Of a DNA stretch of 64,000 nt, positions 38,088 through 50,700 are shown piece by piece. The DNA is taken from assembly GCA_032207245.1 (NCBI GenBank), contig CM063508.1:115537302-115601301 (forward strand). Reading direction: 5' to 3'. The notes under the pieces are model-generated. The model was not told where the DNA came from. It did no database searches and was given only the letters and a program-made list of their open reading frames with translations. Position numbers and translations under genes: made by a program. The DNA comes from Pardosa pseudoannulata. Its lineage: Eukaryota > Arthropoda > Arachnida > Araneae > Lycosidae. Numbering within the stretch: the stretch's first letter is position 1; each line of letters opens with the position of its first letter.

Positions 38088-38445
38088 TTATTCCCATGGT
38101 GTTCTACAGACTGGGCAAACTTTATTCACAATATTTGAAAAATACTTTGTTATACAGTGTTTGTGAAACTTCTTTTCGCAATTTGTGTTTTTGCACGTTT
38201 CTCCCTGTAAAGAAAAAATAATAACTAATGAACATATTTTTATACTATACACAACCATATTTTAAATTCAGGTTTTACAATATATATATATGTATATATA
38301 CATATATGAAAGTGTGTAGTAATAGTAGTAGAATGGTAATTAATCAGTTTATCTAATTAACAGGGTCAATTCTCCCTGTAAAGAAAAAATAATAACTAAT
38401 GAACATATTTTTATACTATACACAACCATATTTTAAATTCAGGTT

Positions 38446-38503
<58 letters not shown>

Positions 38504-40695
38504 TGAAAGTATGTAGTAATAGTAGTAGTAGTAGAATGGTAATTAATCAGTTTATCTAATTAACAGGGTCAATTCGAGACTATGCATTTTTTACAACATT
38601 CTCCAAAAATTTTTCATGCAAAAATCAGTCCAGTACTGTTTGTGATCGAGGTAAGTTAGGTTCTCAAAACAAAGTGATCAGTCCATTTTTATTGCTGACT
38701 ACCATTTTAATGATTTTTTATGTTAGCACAACACAAATACATGCAGAAATCAGAATACAGAGCTTTATGTCATTGAGGTTATTCTGTCTAGTCATTTAAC
38801 ATAATCCTTTTTTTCTTTTTTTTCCCCCGTTTTCCCACATGTTGCTTTTTCTTACCCTGGTCTTTATATCATTCAGCAATTTTGTTCTTGGAAAGACGGA
38901 TGCACTTTCTCACGGATGCACTTATTTATTCCGCTAAGTTCAGGGCATCTGCCAAAATAAAATTTTTCAAATCTATGACTTTCCCTGATTTAGCAGATAA
39001 TTTTCCATGACTTTAAAAAGCTTTCGTTAAAGTATATATGAATAAAACTTCTGATGTACATACAAATAAAATATATGCTTTTAGAGAAATTACAGGAGTT
39101 TTATCATAAAAAATCTATAAACATACTTTATAAGTGTTAATAAACTCACATACATAATAATAAATTGTTGTATCTACATACCTAAGTTTAATTATATAGC
39201 AATTTTTCAATCAAAATGTTTCCAATTTGAATTCAGGGTACTTTGGTATTATCCAGGTGACCATGAATAATAAACAAATATAACCCTATAACATTAATAT
39301 ACAATATCCCTAGAGATAAACTTATATTTTGTGCAAAAATCTTAACTAATTTTTATTAAAAAATAATTATTATTATATTAATAAAATTTTAATCTACAAT
39401 TTAAGAATAAACCAGAATAATATACATTTACCCACACATTAAGCTTTCTTGCTTTGAGTTTCCTTGGTGAACAAATTTTATTTGGCAATAGGGTCAATAT
39501 GATAATACATAAATACCAAACTCAGTAACTTCAGCCAAATAACAAGTAAAAATAGAATTAAACAATTCAATGCATTTTTTTTTTTTAATCAGTAGTTTAG
39601 CAGATCCATGACTTTCCATGACTTTTACTCATTTTACTTGAAAAATCAAGACTTTCCATGACAAAATTAATCCATGATTTTCCATGACTTTCCAGGTGAG
39701 CGGAAACCATGTAAGTTTCAATGAAGGTGGGAAGTAACATTCTTCTTTTTCTATGTATTAGGGAAGATTGTGTTTCCAGTATCATTTGCTTTTGAAACAT
39801 GTTACAGTTACCTAAAAGACATTGCCATAACCATTTTTTAAAGTTGTTCAAATATCCAAATTTTTTGGTAATTGGACAAGCCTTGGTGAAAATCAGTTAA
39901 CCAACACTCTACTACTGTGTGTTTATACACCTATATAATAATAGCCTAAGTTGTCTGTCTGTCTGTCCTCGAATTTATGAAGAGGTTAAATCTGGAATGG
40001 ATAGGGGCATCCATATTGGATTCTTGATGAGTTAGGGTTAGCAAAATTCAAAGAAAGTCTTTAAAACATTCGAAATCCCCCCCCCCCTATTTTCTCCAGT
40101 TAAGAGCAGGCTATTAAGTTTATCACATAATAAATACGTAAAAATAAAAAAAAAATTCTAGCATTATGACATTATTTTTTTAACTATCTCATTTAATCAT
40201 TTCTTATTTTAAATTATTTAAATATCGTCTGTATTATTTTCATATGTTTTATCACTGAACTTAGAAATTGCATAAATACTTTTCTTTTATATTTGGCATA
40301 AATAATAGATTAGATACATATGTGATAATTTTAAATTTAACCATAGATTATTTTTTGTTGCAATGAAAATTTTATCACCAGTATTAACAACAAATTCTTT
40401 TCATAAAAGTCTATGAGTCTTTGAAAACTGAGAAGTTGGTTCATTTGTGTGTTTGTTTGTTATAAAAAACTACTCAGTTTGACTAAATGAATTTAACGTG
40501 ATTCTAAACTGCATTCATAGTATCGGGAGACTTTAGAGGAGTATGAAGATAAACAAATTATTGAGCGTGTATTAGATAATTCTCATCCAAAAAACTAACC
40601 TTTTTTTTTAACTGCCTCATAGTGTATTTTACAATTCTGAAAAATTAAAAATTTTACTAATCTTGTCATATGACAGGCTATATGTTAGTACATAA

Positions 40696-40759
<64 letters not shown>

Positions 40760-41684
40760 TCAGGAATTATATAACTGCTGGATAAGGTGAAGCCATAGCC
40801 TTTATTATTTTTACTTGCTCAGGCTACTGGGCAAGAAGAAAACCGAATCAACTACGTTGTGATAAAAATACAGTTAAGTCGCATTGAAGAGAACAGCACA
40901 CATCTAATTTAAACTTTATTTTAGAGCTGCTAAAATGGACATCTTTACTAGTCAATGACAGACAAAAGAAAGACACAAAAATAACTCTGCTCGTACAGAG
41001 GTGCACCCAAGAGCGAAGACAGAATTTTCTCAAGGGACAAGAAACTTAGCGAATTAAACTGTTAAATTCAAGAAAAATGTGGAGCCATTTGCCGGTGATA
41101 GCTGAAAAACGTGTTAAATAGACAGAAAATTTACATCTATAGGACCTAAAGCTTCAGGAAATGTATCAAGAGAATTTTAAGTCGAGGTCACTGCTTTGAT
41201 TAAGCCATTTAGAGGCTGAGAAAAAGATTTTAAGGAATTAAAATGGTAGAGAGAAGGTTTTTAAGGAAATATTAAAGTTAAATAATTTGGATATATTACA
41301 TATATATATGTAATATGGGCGAGACTCATTCAAAACCACAACACAGTTTATTTCTGGTAAGAAATATGAAATCCGTACAACAGGCAAACACCTTTACAAC
41401 TTCGTGCACACAGACAATGTGATCCCGCACATACACTTTTCAAGTAGGGATTCCTAAGGTAAAAAGACTACGAATAATCCCTAAGCACAATTGATCATGT
41501 GATACAAAATACCCATGTTTAAAGAGAACACGCTAACTATTGGCTAAAGTATTACAGGTTGAATTAAGTCTATAGCATATCTGGAGGGAAAAATCCGAAT
41601 TATCGTGCAAACCCCGAACTCACTTTATGAACAAAAGTTATTAAATTAATATTAAAATACGTAAATAAGGGATTTTAATATTAC

Positions 41685-41715
<31 letters not shown>

Positions 41716-44700
41716 CAGGGCAAGTTCTGGGTTGCTAGCATCCTGTGTATGAGATATTTGGATACCCCCTGTCAATACAGATTCCTTATATGCTCACACT
41801 TTAGATATGTTTATATGACTGTTCCCTGTAATTGACTAAAAAATATAAATACATAATATATTTTATTTTAAGAAAACTATGCATATGTTATCAAACTTAA
41901 CAATATAATCCACAAAATCAAAAGTGCCCTTTTCTTGTTTTCATATTTCTCAGTTCATTAATAACATCTAATTATTCAAAACTCCCACACGGTTTCTTTG
42001 TGAATACCAATAATCCTAGATCATTAAATATTTTTTTGTTCATTGACATCCTAAAATATGTTTTAATCACATCAGCTTCAAAAAAGTTCTTTTTTATGAT
42101 GCTACACTAACTAGTGATGTTCAAAAAGTTCTCAGTGCTATAGATTTCAAAATGATATCAAGTCATTTTAGCAATGTATGCCAAATGTTTTAATGAATTC
42201 ATAATTTCAATGTTTAAAATTTTATTGTTTTGGTTCTAGAAGCAACAAATTGTTTTAAAACAGGTTAGATTATTAAGAGTGTTGTACCACAAAGTAGAAT
42301 AGGTATGTTTTTTGTAACTACAGTCGAACTTCGGTAACTCGACTTCCTACAAGTCGAATAATCCGCTAACTTGAACTTTTAACCAAGTCCCGATCCATTT
42401 CTATACTTTTCTTTAAAAAACTGTCTCAATAACTCGAAGTGAACATCTTCTAAGTCGAAGTTTTTGAAATAGATTTCCCCGGTAAAAAACACAATTCTGT
42501 TCAAAACTTCGAATGCCAGTCCAGTTCGAGAACCTTCGTTTTCGAAGGTCACGAGAAAGCAGAGGACACTATTCACATCTTACAACAATACCTGGAGACC
42601 ACCGAAGGTACAGACAACACCTATTTAACTCTGTTCAAAAATTAGGTGACTTTGTGAAAGCCAACAGCCTTAAAAATAACTGCTTTTTTCAAATGAGATT
42701 TATATGGTATGTATACTAATTAATATGTAATACGGCTAAATTTCTTGAGTTTTAAACCTTTTAAACCCATTCTTCTCTTGTTGTTTACATAGGCTATTAA
42801 AAATTGAAATGCTTGCAACTATAGTATTATGGCATATATTACACCATTTAAACCATGTCCACCCATCTTAAGTACCAGCTGAGAGGGAATAGTAGGTAAC
42901 TTTGATAACTCGAACTTCGTATAAGTCGAATATTTTTGGAGGTCCCCTGGGACTTTGAGTTATTGAAGTTCGACTGTATATTTACTTTTTCAGTTAAAAC
43001 TGTTGTATGTTCTAAATCATACAAAAAGAAAAGATTAGAAATATTTTTGAAAGTTTTTTACCTGAAATACAATGTTTCTGCATATATTGCACAACAATAT
43101 AGCATCTTCAAAATGTGTCTTGAAAAAATGCTGAAGTTCTACAATAGCTCTGGTGCTGAAATATATATAGCCTTCATTCTATAAAAGAAATAATTGAAAA
43201 GCTTAAAATAAGATATACTTTTGAAACCTTCATAGAGAAGACATTCACGTAACGTTTTATATAACATGAAAACTTAAATAATTTTGTCACCGTAATTACT
43301 ATTTAAAACATCAAAATTTACTAGTTTCTTCTTTAAAACTAATGTAGCATCTGAACAAATAGTATGAAAAAAAAAAAACTAGGTAAATCTAAAGAAAACA
43401 AAGAATCTTGATTTCTCTATGTAGGAAACCAAAAATGATCTATATTCTATTCATCGGGAGGAGAAATCAGAAATTTACAAGAGAGTTAACATATTTTTGC
43501 CAAATTGTACTATTTTTATACTTTTACGACTCTATTGATAATTTTCTAAACCAAAAGTCTAAATTTAGTATGGAATTGGTGTCTTATTATAAGATAATAA
43601 AATTTGTAAAGGTAGATTAAAGTGATTGCTATTCCCTTTAGCAAAATTTTTCTTTGTAGATATTGAATGCTATATTTAGATCCATAAAGAAAAATTATTT
43701 AATAAAAGATGATAATTGCATTATGATTTGGGGCTATTTCACAGACAGCAAATTTATCATATTTTTATGATTAAAAACTTTATTATAAAATTTGCTTTAA
43801 TATTTCATTTTTATGATGCAAAAATTCATTTTAAAGAGCATGCTTTAGTATAAAATTTATGGAATAAAATTAATTCAATCAGGAAAAAGAACACTTCTAT
43901 AATTGGTATTAAATAAGCATTTCTCTTTCTTAATAAGCAGTAAATCAGTTAATTTTTTGCCAAGATTGGAAAAAAATCATGATTTTTTTTAAAAATCAGA
44001 TTTATTTGATTTAAATTGGATTTCTTTGATTTTTTTCTGAATACTAATTTTAATTGTTTTTATGTTTTTTGCAATATACATAGAATAGTTTGTTATAAGA
44101 AGTAACATCTTATCTAAGTATATTCTACACACTGATTACCTAAAATTAAATATATAAATTTTAATCTAAATACATTCCATTATTTTGTAATTGGATAGTT
44201 CAAACTAAATAAGATGTAAATTTAAAGAACAAATTAAATATTCATTTAATGCAAACTATTTATTTAAAAAAACAAATCACAATTATTTCATTATTTTTTA
44301 GCACCGAATTGGGGATTTAAAATTGTTTCAATAAAAACACTAGCTTTGATGCTTTATTCATTCCTAATTGGTAATGAAGGCTAGAATGAACAATACCAAA
44401 AGAAGAAAACTGTCTTTCCATTCCAGCAGATGAAGCCACAGCTGTTGTTATTTGGTAGACAAACTGGATTTCAAGTTCTATAATACTCTCTTTACCTCAC
44501 ATTACATAAAATGAATTCCACCAGTCATAATCAATCATTGCACTACCCCTACTACATACTTTCTGATAACAAACCCTAAATTCTTGGAAAGCGCATGCTA
44601 TATTTTTACACTTATTTACTTATTGGTATTACTGTGGTGACTGATTCCCAAATTATCCTGTCTTTGGAATATAGGTTTTAAAAGAAGTTAAAAAAAAATC

Positions 44701-47700
44701 AATTTAAATCAATGATTTTTTTTTAAATCAACTGATTTAAATCATGCCAACCCTGTTTTTTACAATAAAAATTTCTATCAGTAATGAAAATGTTAACCAA
44801 ATTTCAGACATTATACTCATGATAATTTTAAAATTAACTTTTTTCTATACCTAATACTTAACACAACATAGTTTTAGAGTTATAAATTCTTATTATTGAA
44901 TATCACCTTTAGGCTATGTCTTACTTCCCAACACTAAAACACAAAATAATTACAATCATTTTGAGAAGAATACATAGATCAATACACTTATTTTCATAAA
45001 TTGTATGAAAAAAACTATATTTTATTTTAATAGCTTAATAAGCACAAAATAATAGTACCAATGTACTATAGTGCAGCTAGTTACTGATAAAATGTAGTCA
45101 TATTTATGCAGCACACACCGTAGAATTAATTAGTACATGACACTATACAAGTGCAGATACTGATAAGTCAAAATATGCTATAAATTAAGATTAAACTAAT
45201 GACACAGTAATCTAATAAAAACAATTCAAGCTTTAAAATTATTAAACTATTCGAATTATGAATATAGATTGCACATAACCTAATCAAAAGTTAAGGAAGT
45301 TGAACTTATTTTTGTAGTAAAAATGATATTTGTTAGAATTTAATTGATTATATCATTCTAGTTTTCCAAAGAATATTATAATAAGATTCCTAATTTTTCA
45401 CACTTTTGCCTTAAGGTAAGGAGAATGAAACACCATAATTTTAGATTTTAGAGAGTATTCAAATTTATTTTAAAAGGTTCATATGAATTTTCTAAAAGCA
45501 CTTTATATAATGGACATGACTTTTACTCTAATGTGCTTAATAGTAATTTATTAAATTCATAAAACAGTCATTTCCCACCATCCATCCTAAAATATACCAA
45601 TCTTTTCATAGTTAAGCGAACTTTTCTAGCTAATATAATAAGTTTTATTTTATTTCTTGACTTCTGTAATCTTTTTATATCCTTTTTTTCCAACTATCAC
45701 CATATTTTAAAATTGTATTATTTTACTCTAATTTAAAAATAATAACTAAAGACAGCATTTCTCTTGCTTTAAATTTATATGTTAGTTACAAAACAATTTA
45801 TTTGAATAAAAGGAAAATAAATATACTTTTGATATTCTAAAACTTAGATTTATAGGAAATTATTTCAGTAATAAATGTTGTTAAATGGATAATTTCCAAA
45901 ACATGTTTTATCTTAAACTAGAAATAATTAGTTCTGAAAAATGATACAATATAACTAAGCTTTAAGATAAAATAAATTACTTCATTCAACCAGCCATCAT
46001 CACAAAATTTGTTGATAATTTCATCAGCTTCTTTCTTGGATATTTGTACATCATCAGATAAATTTAAAATAGTAGTAGATGTCACTTTACCATCATCTGA
46101 TTCAATTATACAGTTCATCTAAAATAAATAATGTTAAAGTTAATTTAAAGCATGACACTTCTGCAAATTACAAATAAAAGGCAGGGAAAACAACAATAAC
46201 TAAACAATATTACTTTTGTCCTGAAGAATATAAATAATATTTTTGTCATATGATGAAAGCAGGGTTGGCATGATTTAAATCAGTTGATTTAAATCACGAT
46301 TTAAATCAGTTGATTTAAATCACGATTTAAATCAGTTGATTTTTTTGAAAAAATCATTGATTTAAATCATTTTTTTTCATACATTTTAAAACCTATATTC
46401 CAAAGACAGGAGAATTGGGAATCAGCACAGTAATACCAATAAGTAAATAAGTGTCAATAGATAGCATGTGCTTTATAAGAATTGAGGGATTGTTATCAGA
46501 AAGTATGGAGTAGGGATAGTACAATGATTGATTAGAACTGGTGGAATTCATTTTATGTAATGGGAGGTAAAGAAATTATTACAGAACTTGAAATCCAGTT
46601 TGTCTATCCAATAACAACAGCCGTGGCTTTGTCTGCTGGAATGGAAAGATAGTTTACTTCTTTTGGTATTGTTCGTTCTAGCCTTCATAACTAATTAGGA
46701 GCAGATAAAGCATCGAAGCTAGTGTTTTTATGGAAACAATTAAATCCGTAATTCGGTGGTTAAAAACATTGAAATAATTGTGATTTATTATTAAATAGTT
46801 TGCACTCAAAGTATATTTAATTTGTTCTTTAAATTGACAACTTATTTAGTTTGCACTATCCAATTACAAAATAATGGAATGTATTTAGATTGAAATTTAT
46901 ATATTTAATTTTAAGTAATCAGTGTGTACAATATACTAGATAGATAAGATGTTATTTCTTATTTGGTTTGGTTTGGTTTGGAGCGCTACGGTCTACTGTT
47001 TATGTTATTTCTTATAACAAACTATTCTATGTATATTGCAAAATACATAAAAACAACAATTAAAATTAGTATTAAGAAAAAAATCAAAGAAATCCGATTT
47101 AAATTTAAAAAAATCTGATTTAAATCAAATAAATCTTATTTTATTTATTTATTTATTTTCTTTAATCATGATTTTTTTTCAACCCTGGATGAAAGAATCA
47201 TTTTTATTTTTAGAAAGTGTAAAGGAAAAATGGCAATATTTTTACTCTGATAATAATATACTTACAATTTTCTTAAACAGTTCAATTTCATTTGCCTTGT
47301 ATTCTGTTGATAATCTTGCAATTGTATTATCAGTAGCATTATTAATCAACACATAGTGATCTTCTCCAGTAATCTCATCAACACCTTTCGATATATCCAT
47401 GTTCATTGGTCTTATATTGATCTTTATCTTCTCAACAAAAGCTTTTAAGTTACTCATAGGAACTAACAAAAATTAAAATCACTGTCATAAACACTACAGA
47501 TCAGGGAATTTTAAGAGCAGTTAATCATCATTAAAATAAAAATATTGCATAAAACTTAACATAAAATTATGATAGATAATATATATAATACAGTAAAACC
47601 TGCTTAAGAAGTTTTCCAAGGCCCTAACTGATTAAAACTTCTTAAGCAGGAAAACTTCTTAAATGGGGAAATCAGACAATAAACATTATTTATGCGTAAG

Positions 47701-50700
47701 TATATGTGTGTGCATGTCATGTGTATATATATATATGTCATGTCTTTCTTGTCATGGATAAAGCAGTCACGAAGAGTCCATTATTGTTCTCCTAAAATCT
47801 TTATTTCTTTTTGATAGTCCAGACATGAGTATAATAAAGGAAATAAGATAAAAAGTCTGCTATAAGCATACTCATGACTAGTCTGCTTGACGCAACTAAG
47901 TCACGGCTAGGACGAGAGATGTCTCCTGACTAACTGCCAGAATAGCGAATGTGAACTTCTTACTTAAAAATATAAAATCTTATTTAAGGGTTGTTTTTTT
48001 TTTGGGGGGGGGGGTGCCTGCCCATTTACACTTTTCGAGGGCGTCATTGGCCGTTGCACTTTTTTGTTTTGTTTTTGTCTGGCTGACAGATAGCTTGGGA
48101 AACGCCGTTTTGTGGCTGCAGGTGCTTCGAGTTAAGTGTAAGTCAAACCACAGATGTTGGGGGACTAAAAGTTATATGATGGTCTAGTGTCAAAATGGGA
48201 TTAACTGGTTTAAATGACAACTTCTGTAACGTCAAAGGGGGATTAAAATTTCGTCTTTATGGCCCACAAATGGCTTACATGTGTGTTTCAGCTATGGTCT
48301 GTTTGTTGGAGTTGTTTACTTCCCACATTTAGGGGTTTTCTCTATTACTTTTTATCTTCGGGGGTCTTTATCTGTTTTTCTATATTACATATATATGGTA
48401 TATATAAATATAAATATATATACGGTAAAACCCACTTAAAAAGTTTTTTAAGGAAATTGAAAGAGAAAACTTCTTAAACGAAATTAATTTTTTTTTAAAA
48501 CAAAATAATCACATAGATAATGAGGAGAGATTTCTTTTTCTTTATAAAATAACATATAAACAACAGGTTTGGTTTTTCTCAAAAATTTACCATTTTTTGC
48601 ATACTTAAAAAATCAGCTAATAATGGCTAATAATGAACCTATCAGCTAATAATAAACAACATAATTACCTTAGAATACCTTTAATTCAGCTAAGAAATTT
48701 AGCTTTAACCACCACTGGAATCGATTTTACAGAAAAAAATCAGTTATAGTTTTTGTTTCTGTTTTTTATCGAAAATTTGTAATTGATAACAGTCTAGCTG
48801 TCTTAAGCTTTTAAAAATTTCTTCAGGCACATTTTAAATAAAAATGACAACAATTGTTTTCAGCCATAAACATTGATCTTTACAAACAGAAATAGAGGAG
48901 AAAAAAAACAGTAATCGAAAGGCAGCTATAAACGTGTTCCGTAAGTAAACTTATAAATGAAAGAAAACTTTTTAAGTTTGAAAGAATTTGGAATGAAATT
49001 TTATAAATGGGTTATTTTAACATTGTGTGAATGGGGGATAAATGGGTACCTAAAATATAAACTTCTAAAGTGAGAACTTCTTAAACGGATTTTACTGTAT
49101 ATGAAAAAAGTACATTTTTCTTATTAAGTTTACTCATTAAGTTTACTCATTTATCATATATTCTACCTTCAATGAAATATGGAACATTTTCACAACTCAG
49201 TTACTAAGATAATTGTTTCAATATTTCACTAAAATGCTACCTAAAGTAGTATTTAATCAAAATACTCCTAACAGAAATATTTAATCAAAATATTCCAAAA
49301 AGAAATATTTTATCTCAATACTGTTTTTATACACACACAAAAGTTTTTTAAGTTATGTTTTTAGTCTTCTCTATTTACAGAGTCAATATTTTAGAGATAA
49401 TCAGCTGCAATTATTCTAGTACTTATTGAATCCTACAACTGTCTATTTAAAGAAAAAAAAAACTATTTAAATCTGATACAAATTTTTTAGTGATTTCTGT
49501 CAGAAGAAAGAATTCTACAGACACTTAATGAATGTTGAACGTGAAATTCTTAATGCTCTTGGCACTAATCAAAAATATATTTAAAAAATTAAAGTATAAT
49601 GAAAATTGAACAGATGTATTATAGAAGCTGATACATCTTTTTGGCAACCAACAGAAAAATGCGTGTTTTGAAAAGTCGCCAAGTAGAAAAACATGGCGGC
49701 AGTACGTGTTTTCTGAAAGATCGGAGGCAGTCACATGGCATATTTGAAACACAATATTAACAAAACTAAACTTTAAAAGAAAGAAAAAGAGATTAACAAT
49801 TTAAAGCATTATTAAAACAAAATTAGCATAATAATTATCATTTTTTATGTATTTAAAAAATAAATAACAGATTAGTAATACTTATGATATATATCAACAG
49901 AATAAACACAATATATAGCATTTTAATAAGCACTAATATTATAAAAAATCTAACATGTGAAGGGAGTTCACGCCTTGTAATAAAAGAAATGAAAAATAAA
50001 TTTAATAACAGAAATTAAAATATATATAAATAAAAATTTTAAAAAAAAAACCTCAGATCTGGAATACTGTTGTTTCCATACACTTTGAGTTTAGAATTAA
50101 ATGCAAAATCCAACTCACACCTAAGAATATCCGGATATTTTTTAACAATTTCAAAAATAGTAAGAACCGAAATAACTTCACCCGTCATAACTAAATTAAC
50201 TAAATCCCAGAAAATGATAAGAACAAAAACAATATGTTCCAAACCAAAGCATCTTGTTTGATTTAGAATAATTCTGATACTTTTAAAGAATTTCAAAAAT
50301 AGTAAGAACCAAAGTATCTTCACCCGTCATAATTAACAAAATCCCAGAAAATGATAAGAACAACAACAAAAAAAAAAAAAATACACCCTGACCTAGGCGA
50401 CTGTAAACCAAAAGAACAGCTAAGATGCAAATTTCTAGAAGAGTACCAGGTATTGATGTCAGAAATCATATGCACTAATGAGGTACAAGAACACATTAGA
50501 GCTGCCATTCCCACCACCAAAGTCAGGGCAAACATACTCATCGCCCCATAAAATTGCCAAAAATTCTCCAAATTTGGCGACAAAAAAGCATGGCGTCTAT
50601 AATGCATCTATACCATGAAAATAAGAATATCAAATTGGTTGACACCATTTCTTGACAAGGAAAGATTACATGTCAGAAAATTTTAAATTATTTAAACTAT

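Noticed and set aside
42379..42719. Overlapping ORFs on both strands
   Set aside because: Contained in the 656-bp Tigger-type MITE and created by its palindromic ends.
47951..48477. Two ORFs with hydrophobic stretches
   Set aside because: They lie in solo LTR 3 and run through its boundaries; no transcript logic.
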